Assembly: GCF_004684085.1 (NCBI RefSeq) | Contig: NZ_SRHZ01000088.1 | Span: 1 to 64,000 of the forward strand | Direction: 5' to 3' | Length of the DNA stretch: 64,000 bases | Source of the DNA: Stenotrophomonas maltophilia | Lineage (GTDB): Bacteria > Pseudomonadota > Gammaproteobacteria > Xanthomonadales > Xanthomonadaceae | Part shown: piece after piece, positions 42,718 through 52,011 of the stretch | Position numbering within the stretch: position 1 is the first letter of the stretch | Layout of the letters: every line of letters begins with the position of its first letter | Program-made: the position numbers and the translations under genes | Notes under the pieces: model-generated | What the model was told of the DNA's origin: nothing | The model's input: only the letters and a program-made list of their open reading frames with translations | Database searches by the model: none

Positions 42718-43344
42718 ATGCATCGCCTCCTGCTGCTGATCGGCCTGCTGCTGCCCGCCCTATGGCCGGCCGTGGCGATGGCCATCGATGTCCACGAAGG
42801 CGACCTGCTGTTCGTCACCGCCGGCCGCAGCGGCCTCAGTGCGGCCATCGACGATGCCACCGGCACGCAGGGCGCACCCAGCTTCGATCACGTCGCCCTG
42901 GTCGCCTCGGCACCGAAGGGCTGGGACGTGCTGCACGCCGACGAGAAGGGATCGCGCCGGCAATCACTGATCGAGTTCCGCCAGGACGCGCGCGCCAAGC
43001 AGCGGCAGATCGTGGTCTATCGCCTGCGCGCGCCGCAGCAGGCGGCCATCAAGGATGCGGTCGCCACCGCGCGCACGATGCTGGGCAAGCCGTACAACAC
43101 GTCGTATGTGTTGAACCAGGACAGCTATTACTGCTCGGACTTCATCGAACGCGCCTTCCGTGCGCACCACGTGTTCGCATTGCAGCCGATGAATTTCCGC
43201 AACCCGCAGACCGGCGAGATCGCCCAGCACTGGATTGATCTGTACCGCGGTATGGGCATGGACGTGCCGCAGGATCAGCCTGGCACCAATCCGAACGACA
43301 TGTCGGCGGCGGAAGTGTTGCAGCGCATTGGCGTGCTGGAATAA
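42718..43344 (+). CDS. YiiX/YebB-like cysteine hydrolase (permuted NlpC/P60)
   Basis: A 208-residue exported protein: signal peptide (about 1-22), then a circularly permuted NlpC/P60 (papain-like) domain with H58 in PSFDHVAL and the catalytic C139 in SYYCSDFIERAF. In this permuted order the histidine comes before the cysteine. Family members hydrolyse cell-wall peptides or lipid-linked amides; YiiX itself is poorly characterised. ATG at 42718. A 10-bp hairpin follows the stop codon. Confidence 0.85.
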   Translation: MHRLLLLIGLLLPALWPAVAMAIDVHEGDLLFVTAGRSGLSAAIDDATGTQGAPSFDHVALVASAPKGWDVLHADEKGSRRQSLIEFRQDARAKQRQIVVYRLRAPQQAAIKDAVATARTMLGKPYNTSYVLNQDSYYCSDFIERAFRAHHVFALQPMNFRNPQTGEIAQHWIDLYRGMGMDVPQDQPGTNPNDMSAAEVLQRIGVLE

Positions 43345-43346
43345 GC

Positions 43347-43371
43347 GAAGCCCCGCACGTGGCGGGGCTTC
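43347..43371. terminator. Hairpin between convergent genes
   Basis: GAAGCCCCGC (43347-43356) and GCGGGGCTTC (43362-43371) pair perfectly around a five-base loop, two bases after the YiiX-like gene. There is no T tract. Confidence 0.6.
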
Positions 43372-43398
43372 ACCGGTCACTCCGCATGCACGGCGCGG

Positions 43399-43560
43399 TC
43401 ATTCTTCTTCGTCGTTGCCGCCCTGCTGCTGGTTCTGGTTGCGCTTCTGCTGTTCCTGCTGCTGTTGCTGCTGCTGGTCGCGGCCACGACCCTGCTGCTG
43501 ATCCTGCTGGTTCTGCTGGCCCTGCTGCTTCTGGTTCGGGTTCTGGTTCTGCTGTGCCAT
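43399..43560 (-). CDS. Gln/Asn-rich 53-residue microprotein
   Basis: A 53-residue protein that is about half glutamine with many asparagines. The C-terminal half contains a run of seven Q and the sequence ends in DEEE; there is no hydrophobic residue cluster. The ATG at 43560 has GGAG nine bases upstream, and the low-complexity frame begins exactly there, which supports translation. The composition suggests an intrinsically disordered protein. Function unknown. It lies between a YiiX-like hydrolase (convergent) and an AtoE-type transporter upstream on the same strand. Confidence 0.65.
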   Translation of the reverse strand: MAQQNQNPNQKQQGQQNQQDQQQGRGRDQQQQQQQEQQKRNQNQQQGGNDEEE

Positions 43561-43833
43561 GTCCGATCTCCAAAGCCACTCGCGGAATGCGGTGGACGTG
43601 GCCATCGTCTGCAGCGAATGGTTAATCACGCGTGGGTGGGCGGCTACATCTGTGTGTACGCCTGTGAATGAACGCGCAGAAGCCCTTGTGGCACAAGCGG
43701 CTGAAGGATTCATGCGGGTTCGGCATGTGCTCATGCAAGCGGCGCGGGTCCGCGCATTCATGGCGTGCTCCGCTGGAAACACGCGCTGAACGAGGCTGGC
43801 TTCCCGGCTCACGCAGGGAAGCCAATGCTGCAT

Positions 43834-45258
43834 TCAGGGCATCACCGGCGGCACATACGCCAAGGTCATCCCCAGCAGCCACAGCAAGCCCAGCACCAGC
43901 GGGATGTGCACCAGCAGCTGGATGAAGGTGAAGCCCACGATGTCGCGCGCCTTCAGGCCCAGCACACCCAGCAGCGGCAGCATCCAGAACGGATTGATCA
44001 GGTTCGGCAGCGCTTCGGCCGCGTTGTAGACCTGCACCGCCCAGCCCAGGTGCGCCTTCAGTTCGTTGGCAGCCTGCATCACGTACGGCGCCTCGATGAT
44101 CCACTTGCCGCCACCGGACGGCACGAAGAAGCCCAGCACCGCCGAGTAGACGCCCATCACCAGCGCGAACGAATCGGTGCTGGCCACGTGCACGAACAGG
44201 CTCGACAGCCGGTGCGCCAGTGTCTGCCCATCGTCGCCGGCAGCGTGGGTGAGGATCATCGCGATGCCGCCATACAGCGGGAACTGGATCAGCACACCGG
44301 TAGTGCTCGGCACCGCCTTGGCTACCGCGTTGAGGAAACTGCGCGGACGCCAGTGCAGCAGCAGGCCCAGCGAAATGAACAGGAAGTTGTAGGTGTTGAG
44401 GTTGGCGATGGCGGTGATCACCGGCTTGTTGGCGAACTCGTTGAACAGCCAGCCGAACGCCAGCAGCGAGAGCAGCATGGTCAGCAGGGGGCTGTATTCC
44501 AGCCATTCGCCCGGGCGCGTGCGTCGCTGCAGCGGTTCCGGCTCGGCCTGCGCGGCGCCGGGGAACTCCTCGGCGGTGCGCGCACTGCCGGCCGCCGGTG
44601 CGGTAAGCCAGGCGATCAGCAGCGAAACCAGGATCAGCACCGAGGTCAGCGCGATCGACTGCCACAGGAAGATGGTTTCGGTGAACGGCAACACGCCGGT
44701 GATTTCCACCAGACCGGGCGGCATGCTGGCCGGGTTGGCCTGCAGCTGTGCGGCCGACGAGCTCAATCCCATTGCCCACACGGCCCCCAGACCGAGATAG
44801 GCCGAAGCTCCGGCCGCGCGGTAGTCCATGTGCAGTTCGGTACGGCGGGCCAATGCGCGGACCAGCAGGCCGCCGAACACCAGCGAGAAGCCCCAGCTGA
44901 GCAGCGAGGCGAGCATGCTGACCAGGCCCACGTACACCACCGCACCACGGCCGGTGCGCGGCACCCGGGCCAGGAAATCGATGAAGCGAGCGACGATGGG
45001 CGCGGTAGCCACCGCGTAGCCACCGATGACCACGAAGGCCATCTGCATGGTGAAGGGAATCAGGCTCCAGAAGCCGTCACCGAAGGCGCTGGCGGTGGCC
45101 TGGGGGGTCGAGCCGAAGCCCATCGCGGCCAGTGCGACGATGACCACGCCCAGTACCGCGAATACATACGCATCGGGGAACCACTTTTCTGCCCAGGCGG
45201 CCGAGCGCAGCGCAGCGCGCGCCATCCAGCCGTCCTGTACTGCTGCCGTCGAGGCCAT
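43834..45258 (-). CDS. atoE: AtoE-type short-chain fatty acid transporter
   Basis: A 474-residue inner-membrane permease with about 12 helices, matching the short-chain fatty acid transporter (AtoE) family. Typical segments are AEKWFPDAYVFAVLGVVIV, FTMQMAFVVIGGYAVA, and FVPSGGGKWIIEAPYVM, the family's glycine-rich loop. It would import acetoacetate, butyrate or similar acids. GGAGG lies seven bases before the ATG. No ato degradation genes are adjacent, so the substrate assignment rests on family only. Confidence 0.87.
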   Translation of the reverse strand: MASTAAVQDGWMARAALRSAAWAEKWFPDAYVFAVLGVVIVALAAMGFGSTPQATASAFGDGFWSLIPFTMQMAFVVIGGYAVATAPIVARFIDFLARVPRTGRGAVVYVGLVSMLASLLSWGFSLVFGGLLVRALARRTELHMDYRAAGASAYLGLGAVWAMGLSSSAAQLQANPASMPPGLVEITGVLPFTETIFLWQSIALTSVLILVSLLIAWLTAPAAGSARTAEEFPGAAQAEPEPLQRRTRPGEWLEYSPLLTMLLSLLAFGWLFNEFANKPVITAIANLNTYNFLFISLGLLLHWRPRSFLNAVAKAVPSTTGVLIQFPLYGGIAMILTHAAGDDGQTLAHRLSSLFVHVASTDSFALVMGVYSAVLGFFVPSGGGKWIIEAPYVMQAANELKAHLGWAVQVYNAAEALPNLINPFWMLPLLGVLGLKARDIVGFTFIQLLVHIPLVLGLLWLLGMTLAYVPPVMP

Positions 45259-45328
45259 CGCCTACCCTCCCAGGTTCGATGGCCCGATTCTGGGCGGTGG
45301 GGTGCGGCCTGTCAGCCACCTATTGGTC

Positions 45329-45404
45329 GTAGAGTCGGGCTTGCTCGACTCCACCGGGGAGATGGGGTCGGATCCCTTTCCCGGCGGGAAAGGGATCCGA
45401 CCCC
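45329..45404. repeat. SMAG unit plus perfect 19-bp GGGGTC hairpin
   Basis: A SMAG palindrome GTAGAGTCGGGCTTGCTCGACTC (45329-45351) is followed by a perfect 19-bp inverted repeat with arms starting GGGGTCGGATCCC (45364-45382 and 45386-45404) and a 3-base loop. It lies downstream of ubiA and upstream of atoE, both leftward, and could block read-through between them. Confidence 0.85.
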
Positions 45405-45410
45405 GGGCGA

Positions 45411-46304
45411 TCAACGCAGCGCGAGGTCCACGGCGATACCGGCAAACAGCGCGGCACCCACCCAGTTGTTGTGCAGGAACGCCTTGAAGCACGGGCCGCG
45501 CTCGCGGTTGCGGCAGATCCAGAACTCGTACACCACCAGCACCGTGGCCACGGCCACACCGGCGAGGTAGTAGCCGCCCAGCCCGCCGCGCACGCCCACC
45601 AGCGCCATGGTGGCCAGGAACAGCGCGTACAGCACGCCCTGGATGACCAGGTCGAGATCGCCGAACAGGATCGCGGTGGAGTGCGAGCCCATCTTCAGGT
45701 CGTCCTCGCGATCGACCATGGCGTACCAGGTGTCGTAGGCGGTGGACCACAGGATGTTGCCGGCATACAGCAGCCAGCCCAGCATCGGCACCTCGCCCTG
45801 CACGGCGGCGAACGCCATCGGGATGCCCCAGCCGAACGACATCCCCAGGTAGACCTGCGGCAGATGGGTATAGCGCTTCAGGTACGGGTAGCTTGCGGCC
45901 AGGAACACGCCGATGAAGCTCAGGCCGATGGTCAGTCCGTTCAGGGTCAGCACCAGGCCGAACGCCACCAGCATCAGCACGGCGAACAGCGCCAGCGCGG
46001 CGCGGCCACTGATCGCACCGGTGGCCAGCGGGCGCGCCTTGGTGCGCTCCACGTGCGGGTCCAGCCAGCGGTCGGCGTAGTCGTTGATGACGCAACCGGC
46101 CGAGCGGGTCAGCCACACGCCAGCGGTGAACACGAACAGGGTCCACAGCGGCGGCAGGCCGCCTGCGGCCAGCCACAACGCCCACCAGGTGGGCCACAGC
46201 AGCAGCAACGTGCCGATCGGGCGATCAGCGCGCATCAGAGTCCAGTAGTGCCGCCAACGCGGCGTCGCCGGCGACTGCGGCGAAGTGAGGGGGGTATCAG
46301 CCAT
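45411..46304 (-). CDS. ubiA: 4-hydroxybenzoate octaprenyltransferase
   Basis: A 297-residue UbiA-family membrane prenyltransferase that attaches the octaprenyl chain to 4-hydroxybenzoate in ubiquinone synthesis. Both Asp-rich motifs are present: NDYADRWLD in loop 2-3 and DREDDLKMG in loop 6-7. About nine helices; the N-terminal [20 protein letters not shown] is typical. Starts at the ATG at 46304. ubiC is not adjacent. With ubiK it is the second quinone gene of the window and serves the same respiratory pool as cyoABCD. Confidence 0.95.
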   Translation of the reverse strand: MADTPLTSPQSPATPRWRHYWTLMRADRPIGTLLLLWPTWWALWLAAGGLPPLWTLFVFTAGVWLTRSAGCVINDYADRWLDPHVERTKARPLATGAISGRAALALFAVLMLVAFGLVLTLNGLTIGLSFIGVFLAASYPYLKRYTHLPQVYLGMSFGWGIPMAFAAVQGEVPMLGWLLYAGNILWSTAYDTWYAMVDREDDLKMGSHSTAILFGDLDLVIQGVLYALFLATMALVGVRGGLGGYYLAGVAVATVLVVYEFWICRNRERGPCFKAFLHNNWVGAALFAGIAVDLALR

Positions 46305-46453
46305 GGCGATAGGATACTCCTGCCCCTCTGGCAGGGCTTTGCCCGTGGGGGGAGATTTGTTCGGCGAAACTGGATAGAATGCCGATCCCGCACCGCCTCA
46401 TGGCGCTGCGATGCCCGCCCCGGCACTGGTCGGTGGCGCGGCGGTTCTACAAC

Positions 46454-46530
46454 GCGCCCGTAGCTCAGCCGGATAGAGTAGTGGCTTCCGAAGCCATTGG
46501 TCGGGGGTTCGAATCCCTCCGGGCGCGCCA
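46454..46530 (+). tRNA. tRNA-Arg (anticodon CCG)
   Basis: A complete cloverleaf: acceptor GCGCCCG/CGGGCGC, D arm with AGCTCAGCCGGATAGAGT, anticodon arm GTGGC-TTCCGAA-GCCAT with anticodon CCG at 46488-46490, T arm with GGTTCGAATCC, discriminator G and an encoded CCA (46528-46530). It reads CGG arginine codons. Confidence 0.97.
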
Positions 46531-46581
46531 TCTTCCCCTGCTCGTACCCGTCACTCCGGGCCTCTCGCTTGCGCTTCCACG

Positions 46582-47043
46582 TCAACGCGGTTCAGGAGCG
46601 AACGGCTTCGAGCGATGTGCGCAACCTTGAAGATCGCGCACGACGATGGAAAGCGCCTGCCCTTTCTGCACGGCACCGGGCAGGAAGGCGCCCTTGCCGT
46701 CGTACAGGAAGGTTTCAATCTCACCACGTGTAACCACCAGGTCCGCAGCCGGCGGCTTGAGCTCTTCCAGAACAACACTGAAGGGACGCCAGGCCAGACC
46801 GTGTTCGTCGCGGATATCGGTCGATACCGCGTGCGCATGCGCCTGCCGATCCACGCTGGCCAGTGGCAGCCGTAGTGCCTGCGATCCCTCCGTAGTGATC
46901 TGGAACCTGCCAAGGACCGCGGCATCCACAGTTTCACTGCCGATGTAGATGATCGTGGCCTCGGGACACTGCACGGCATCGGCCGGGTGTGATGCACACG
47001 CGGCCAGACTTCCGGTCAGGAGGAAAATGATCGGCCGGATCAT
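46582..47043 (-). CDS. Hypothetical lipoprotein
   Basis: A 153-residue predicted lipoprotein (lipobox LAAC, Cys at residue 16). After the signal the sequence is a beta-rich domain with one conserved-looking segment VVLEELKPPAADLVVTRGE and two cysteines (VQCPEAT, LQGCAHR). It overlaps the upstream zinc-ribbon membrane gene by four bases (ATGA), so the two form an operon. Not recognised. Confidence 0.65.
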   Translation of the reverse strand: MIRPIIFLLTGSLAACASHPADAVQCPEATIIYIGSETVDAAVLGRFQITTEGSQALRLPLASVDRQAHAHAVSTDIRDEHGLAWRPFSVVLEELKPPAADLVVTRGEIETFLYDGKGAFLPGAVQKGQALSIVVRDLQGCAHRSKPFAPEPR

Positions 47044-47459
47044 GGGCTGGCACCTGGCACATCGCTACCCTGCCCAGAGTTTGCAGCATCGCGCGTAGTG
47101 GAAGCACCCGGCTTGCGCGCGTAGCTGTAATCGGGATCGCGGCAGGCGCGCACGATCGGGCTTCGCGCGTGCCTGATCGCGCCAGGCACCCAGGACAACA
47201 CCGACACCACGGCCCAGATCACAGCCAACCAGAACCATCGGCCCAAGGCATACGCCCAGATCATGGGCAATGCAGCCAGCAGCACGATGATCTGCGTATA
47301 CAGCAGGTAGAGCGTATGCAGGCCCAAGCGGGGATCCGAGCGCAGCATCACGCTACATCCCCTGCATGCCGCCTTCGCCTGCCGTGTCGATGCGGAGCGC
47401 AGTGGAAATCGTTGCCCTGCTGCGCCACAGACTGGACAGGTGAAGGTCAGCAGGCGCAT
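47040..47459 (-). CDS. Small membrane protein with an N-terminal zinc-ribbon-like motif
   Basis: A 139-residue protein: an N-terminal treble of CPVC (residues 8-11) and CRGC (about 33-36) that could bind zinc, then two membrane helices (about 52-95), then a polar C-terminal tail. AGGAG lies nine bases before the ATG at 47459. The layout resembles small zinc-ribbon membrane proteins of unknown function. Coupled by a four-base overlap to a lipoprotein gene. Confidence 0.65.
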   Translation of the reverse strand: MRLLTFTCPVCGAAGQRFPLRSASTRQAKAACRGCSVMLRSDPRLGLHTLYLLYTQIIVLLAALPMIWAYALGRWFWLAVIWAVVSVLSWVPGAIRHARSPIVRACRDPDYSYARKPGASTTRDAANSGQGSDVPGASP

Positions 47460-47546
47460 CAGGCAAGCTCCTCTCTGTCGATTGACATCAACTGTCGGGC
47501 ACGAAGCCGAGCCTAGCATGGGCCTGTTAGGGGGCGCCGCAAACAG

Positions 47547-47604
47547 CAACGCCGGGCAGTGCCCGGCGTTGCCTTCAAACCAGTCGAGCATGGCTCGACT
47601 CTAC
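47547..47604. repeat. SMAG-type palindromes
   Basis: CAACGCCGGGCAGTGCCCGGCGTTG (47547-47571) and AGTCGAGCATGGCTCGACTCTAC (47582-47604), just after the 3' end of the GH109 gene. They mark the left edge of the GalNAc locus. Confidence 0.8.
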
Positions 47605-47614
47605 AAAGAGCAGA

Positions 47615-48970
47615 TCAGTACTTACTGTCGAACGCGAAGATCGGCTTGCGCTGCTTCCACGCGCCAGCAGTGAAGTCCGGGAACTCCAGCGTCTGGAAAC
47701 TGTTGGCAATCGACTGCTCGCTCAACGGGGTAATCGCACTCCAGGTCACCGCATCGTAGATGTCGATCGGCATCGGTGCCTTGGCCTTCAGCGCTTCCAC
47801 GAACGCATGGATCACGAACCAGTCCATACCACCATGGCCAGCGCTGGCAGCGGTGTCGGCATTCTGCTTCCACAGCGGGTGCTCGTACTCGTCCTGGTAC
47901 TTCTTGAACTCTTCCCACTGGTGCGGCGGGCTGCGGCCTTCGATGTGGATCGAGTGGTTCACGTCCATCCACAGGCCCTTGGTGCCCTGCACACGGAAGC
48001 CCATCGAGTACGGGCGAGGCAGCGAGGTGTCGTGCTGCAGCAGGATGGTTTCGCCATTCTCGCAGGCCAACGTGGTGGTGACGATGTCGCCCAGCTTGAA
48101 CTTCACCTTGGTGCTGGGATGCGTGGTGCCGCCACTCTTGGCCACGGTGTACTCGTGCAGGCCGCGCGCCTTGGTCGCGAAGGCATTGATGTGGGTGAAG
48201 CGATTGCCACGGTTGATGCCGGTGTACATCGCGCACGGGCCAATGCCGTGGCTGGGGTACAGCTCGCCATTGCGTTCCACCGAATGCTCGGTGCGCCAGC
48301 GGGCTTCGCTCCAGCCCTTGGGCCCGAACTCCACGCCGCTGTCGTAGGGCTGGTTCGGGTCGCCGGAATTGAACTTCACGCCACGCAGGTCGTGCTGGTA
48401 GCCGGCCTGCAGGTGCACCAGCTCGCCGAACAGGCCCTGGCGCACCATCTGCAGCGCGGCCATCACGTCGCGGCGATAACAGACGTTCTCCAGCAGCATG
48501 TACGGGGTGCCGGTGCTCAGCTGGGTCTTCAGCACGTCCCAGTGGTCCTGCAGGGTGATGCCGGCCACTACTTCGCAGCCCACCGCCACACCGGCCTGCA
48601 TCGCGGCAATCGCCATCGGCGCGTGGTATTCCCACGGCGTGGCGATGATCACGCCATCGATGCCCTTCTGTTCCAGCAATCGCTTCCAGGCGTTGGTATC
48701 ACGGTCCTGGCCATAGGTCTTCGGCGCCGGCTTGCCGGCCTTGGTCACCATCTCCACGGCGCGGCCGAGCATGATCGGCTCGATATCGCAGACGGCAATC
48801 ACCTCGACGTCGTCGCGGCGCACCAGTTCCTTCAGCAGCACCAGGCCACGCATGCCGGTACCGATCATGGCCAGGCGCACCTTGCGCCCGCGTGCCCATG
48901 CCGGGGTCTGCGGCAGCAGGCTGCTGGCGGCGACAGCGGCACTGGCCGCGATGAATTCCCTACGCTTCAT
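47615..48970 (-). CDS. GH109-family exported NAD-dependent glycosidase (alpha-N-acetylgalactosaminidase-like)
   Basis: A 451-residue Gfo/Idh/MocA-fold protein closely resembling GH109, enzymes that hydrolyse alpha-GalNAc through an NAD+-dependent oxidation/elimination cycle. It has a twin-arginine-type signal (MKRREFIAAS), a Rossmann motif MIGTGMRG, and family blocks ENVCYRRDVMAALQMVR, GELYPSHGIGPCAMYTGINRGNR and SAGHGGMDWFVIHAFVEAL, matching the Elizabethkingia enzyme. Export through Tat fits a cofactor-containing periplasmic enzyme. It is the last gene of the leftward arm, after the receptor, with a perfect hairpin between the two. GH109 proteins with other sugar specificity exist. Confidence 0.88.
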   Translation of the reverse strand: MKRREFIAASAAVAASSLLPQTPAWARGRKVRLAMIGTGMRGLVLLKELVRRDDVEVIAVCDIEPIMLGRAVEMVTKAGKPAPKTYGQDRDTNAWKRLLEQKGIDGVIIATPWEYHAPMAIAAMQAGVAVGCEVVAGITLQDHWDVLKTQLSTGTPYMLLENVCYRRDVMAALQMVRQGLFGELVHLQAGYQHDLRGVKFNSGDPNQPYDSGVEFGPKGWSEARWRTEHSVERNGELYPSHGIGPCAMYTGINRGNRFTHINAFATKARGLHEYTVAKSGGTTHPSTKVKFKLGDIVTTTLACENGETILLQHDTSLPRPYSMGFRVQGTKGLWMDVNHSIHIEGRSPPHQWEEFKKYQDEYEHPLWKQNADTAASAGHGGMDWFVIHAFVEALKAKAPMPIDIYDAVTWSAITPLSEQSIANSFQTLEFPDFTAGAWKQRKPIFAFDSKY

Positions 48971-48993
48971 GGCAAACATCTCTCCTCTTGGCA

Positions 48994-49017
48994 GCGTGCC
49001 GGCCGCAGCCGGCACGC
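48994..49017 (-). repeat. Perfect intercistronic hairpin
   Basis: GCGTGCCGGC (48994-49003) and GCCGGCACGC (49008-49017) form a 10-bp stem with a 4-base loop between the receptor and the GH109 gene. No T tract follows. It may stabilise the receptor mRNA and lower expression of the distal gene. Confidence 0.65.
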
Positions 49018-49035
49018 CAGGTCACGCAAACGGAA

Positions 49036-52011
49036 TTACTTGAACCGGTAACCGACAGTCACACTGTAACCACGACCGAAGATGGTCGCGTAGTCACTGG
49101 AGTCACCCAGGAAGCTGTTCGGATCGTAGAACGGCAGGCGATCGAACAGGTTCTTGACGGTAAAGCTCAGGTTCCACGCATCATCCGGGCGCCAGGTGAC
49201 GCTCATGTTGGCGGTCCACCACGACGGTGCGCCATCGCACTTGCTCTTCTGCAGGGCCAGGTAGCCGCCGGTGCAGGTTTCCTTGTTGTTGCTCACCTCA
49301 TCAACCTGGTCGGTGGCCCACTTGGTGCCGCCCACGTAGTTGACGAACATGCTGGTGGTGACCTGCTTGTAGGTCCAGTCGGCATTGAGCGTGGCACGCA
49401 GGCGCGGGTTGTTGTAGTAGCCCACCACGTCGCCGTAGTACCAGCCGTTGGCTTCATCCATGTAGAAACGGTTGCGGTTGGCGATGGTGGCGGCCAGGCC
49501 GATGTTCAGGTTGCCCCAGTCACCCAGCGAGAAGCGGCTGCGCGCATCGATGTCGAAGCCGTCGATCAGGGTCTTGCCGCGGTTCTTGTACTGGCCCACC
49601 ACGCTGGCCACATTGCCGGCGGAGTAGCCCGGCAGTGTCGACGGGCAGTTCACGCCGCTGGCCGGATCGGTGCACATTGCCGCCAGCTGCGCCAGGTTGG
49701 CGCGATCGCTGTCGGTGATCGGCGAGCGCGACATCGAGATGATGTCTTCCATGCGGCGGTAGTCCGGCGCGACGATTTCATTGTCGCGGTAGATGAACCA
49801 GTAGTCGGCCGACACCGACAGCCAGGTTGCCGGCTCGTAGACGAAGCCGAGGGTGGCGATCTTCGCCTTCTCCGGCTTCAGATCCTTGTTCGGCTGGGTC
49901 ATGCGCGCCACGGTGCGGCTGCAATCAACGTTCAGCATGTTCTTGCCCAGATCGACATCCCCAGGCCGCTGCGACTTCAGCAGCAGGTTGGCAATGGCGT
50001 TGGTCTCGTTGCAGCGCAGCTCGTCGCGGAAGCCACCCAGCTGGGCGAACACGCCGCCATTGCCGGACTCGGCCAGGCTGGGGGCGCGGAAACCGGTCGA
50101 GTAGGTACCGCGCAGCATCAGCTGGTCGAACGCCTGGTACTTGAAGCCGATCTTCGGCGCGACGTTGGCACTGAAGTTCGGGTACTTGTCCACGCGCACC
50201 GCCGCATCCAGTTCCAGCTTGTCGGTGATCGGTGCCACGGTCTCGGCGAACAGCGCGTAGGTGTTGCGCTTGCCGTCGAACCAGGAGCCGCCCTGCTGGG
50301 AGATCAGGCCGTTGGCCGCATCGGCGTTGCCCGGGGTGTAGAAGGTTTCGCGGCTGGCATTGAAGCCGAACGCGGCGCGCATTTCGCCGGCCGGCAGCTG
50401 GAACAGCGGGCCTTCGATCTTTCCGTCCAGGGTGTGCAGGCGGGTCCACGACTGGATGTCGAAGGTCGGGAACGCTTCACGGATCAATGCGGCGTTGGCG
50501 TCGCTGATCTCGCCGAACTTGTATGCCGGGTGGTCGGAGATGATCACGCGGCCGGTGGTCGGGTCGACCGAGTACGGGCCGAACGCCTTCTCGAAGCCCT
50601 TGATGTTGACGTTGATCGTCTGGTACGTGGTGGAGTGGGTGCCGGCACTGGCGAAGGCAGTCTCCCAGTTCCAGTCACCCCGGTTGCCACGCGCACCGGC
50701 CAGCACGCGGTAGCTCTTGTCGGTGTTGCGCTGGCCGAAGTAGTTCGGGCCGGCATCCTGCAGCAGGTAGTTCAGGCCGACCACGCCACCCATCATCGCC
50801 TTCATTTCCGGGCTGGCGTGGTTGTACTCGTTGTTCGGGCCCAGGAACGGGTACAGGAACTGGTTGACGTTGTTGCCGGTATTGCGCGAGAACCAGCTGG
50901 TCGGATTGCCGGTGGTGGTGCCGTAGGTGCGCGGCGTGCCGCCGTTGGCGCGCAGGTCGATGTCGGTGTAGGTCGCCTCGGCGAAGATCTCGGTGCTGTC
51001 ACCGACCAGGAAGGTGCCGTTGAGGTAGGCGGTGTTGCGCTCGGACTTGGCGCCGGCGTCAACCTCGTTGTTCATCCAGGTTTCCCAGACGCAACGTGGA
51101 CCGGCCGCTTCGCTGGTCAGCACGTTCTTGCAGCCCGGTGCAGCTTCCTGCACGCGGCGGCCGGTGACTGGATCGAAGGCGAAATAGCTGCCCGGGTTGA
51201 ATTCACCCGGCTTGCTGCCTACGCCCAGGCGCAGGTTGTTGAGGTAGTTCGGGTTGTTGACGTAGTACTGGTCGGGTCGCTTGTCATAGAAATCGGCCAG
51301 TGGAATCGCGTCGCGGCGGTACATGTTCACCGCGCCGTAGATGTTGAAGCGGTTCTCGGTCAGGTCACCGAAGCCGGCGGTGATGCTGGCCTGGCGCTCG
51401 CCGTAGGAGTCGATGCGCGAGGAGGTGTCGTTGGTGAAGCTGACCTCGGCCCCCTGGAAGTTGCGCTTGGTGATCACGTTGATCACGCCGGCCACCGCGT
51501 CGGTGCCGTACACGGCCGAGGCGCCGTCGGTCAGCACTTCCATGCGCTCGATGGCTGCAGCTGGGATCGCGTCGATGTTGACGAACTGGGTCTGGAAGCC
51601 AGCCGGTGCACCGTAGTACGACAGGCGGCGACCGTTCAGCAGCACCAGCGTGCCCTGCGCGCCCAGACCGCGCAGGTTGGCCTGCGAGGCACCATCGGAA
51701 CCGGTGAACAGCGAACGTGCATCCTGCTGCGCCGGGCGGGCGGCCGGCAGGTTGTCGAGCACCTGCAGCAGCGTGCGCGCACCCATGTTCTGGATGTCCT
51801 GCTTGCTGATCACCTGCACCGGCGATGCGGTTTCAACGTCGGTGCGGCGGATGTTGGAGCCGGTGACCTCGATGCGGGCCAGGTCGGTGGCCTTGTCCTT
51901 GCTCTCCTGGGCGAAGGCAGGAACGGCGACCGACAGCAGCGCGCCGGCAATGGCCAGCGTCAGCGGAGCGATCGTACGACAGGGGGGGCGGTGGTGGCGT
52001 GCGGGCAACAT
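49036..52011 (-). CDS. TonB-dependent receptor of the GalNAc locus
   Basis: A 991-residue TonB-dependent receptor. Start at the ATG at 52011, with AGGAGAG upstream. Signal peptide about 1-34 (ending AFA), plug domain about 45-170 (IEVTGSNIRRTDVETASPVQVIS, LVLLNGRRLSYYG, ASAVYGTDAVAGVINVI), then a large barrel ending in YRFK. The GSNIRR plug start is typical of the big carbohydrate-linked receptors of xanthomonads. Lying between two predicted alpha-GalNAc-releasing enzymes, it probably imports GalNAc-containing glycans or glycopeptides across the outer membrane. Substrate inferred from context. Confidence 0.92.
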   Translation of the reverse strand: MLPARHHRPPCRTIAPLTLAIAGALLSVAVPAFAQESKDKATDLARIEVTGSNIRRTDVETASPVQVISKQDIQNMGARTLLQVLDNLPAARPAQQDARSLFTGSDGASQANLRGLGAQGTLVLLNGRRLSYYGAPAGFQTQFVNIDAIPAAAIERMEVLTDGASAVYGTDAVAGVINVITKRNFQGAEVSFTNDTSSRIDSYGERQASITAGFGDLTENRFNIYGAVNMYRRDAIPLADFYDKRPDQYYVNNPNYLNNLRLGVGSKPGEFNPGSYFAFDPVTGRRVQEAAPGCKNVLTSEAAGPRCVWETWMNNEVDAGAKSERNTAYLNGTFLVGDSTEIFAEATYTDIDLRANGGTPRTYGTTTGNPTSWFSRNTGNNVNQFLYPFLGPNNEYNHASPEMKAMMGGVVGLNYLLQDAGPNYFGQRNTDKSYRVLAGARGNRGDWNWETAFASAGTHSTTYQTINVNIKGFEKAFGPYSVDPTTGRVIISDHPAYKFGEISDANAALIREAFPTFDIQSWTRLHTLDGKIEGPLFQLPAGEMRAAFGFNASRETFYTPGNADAANGLISQQGGSWFDGKRNTYALFAETVAPITDKLELDAAVRVDKYPNFSANVAPKIGFKYQAFDQLMLRGTYSTGFRAPSLAESGNGGVFAQLGGFRDELRCNETNAIANLLLKSQRPGDVDLGKNMLNVDCSRTVARMTQPNKDLKPEKAKIATLGFVYEPATWLSVSADYWFIYRDNEIVAPDYRRMEDIISMSRSPITDSDRANLAQLAAMCTDPASGVNCPSTLPGYSAGNVASVVGQYKNRGKTLIDGFDIDARSRFSLGDWGNLNIGLAATIANRNRFYMDEANGWYYGDVVGYYNNPRLRATLNADWTYKQVTTSMFVNYVGGTKWATDQVDEVSNNKETCTGGYLALQKSKCDGAPSWWTANMSVTWRPDDAWNLSFTVKNLFDRLPFYDPNSFLGDSSDYATIFGRGYSVTVGYRFK

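Noticed and set aside
46454-46530. tRNA-Arg as an island attachment site
   Set aside because: Genes on both sides look native, no duplicated tRNA 3' end was seen nearby, and no integrase follows.
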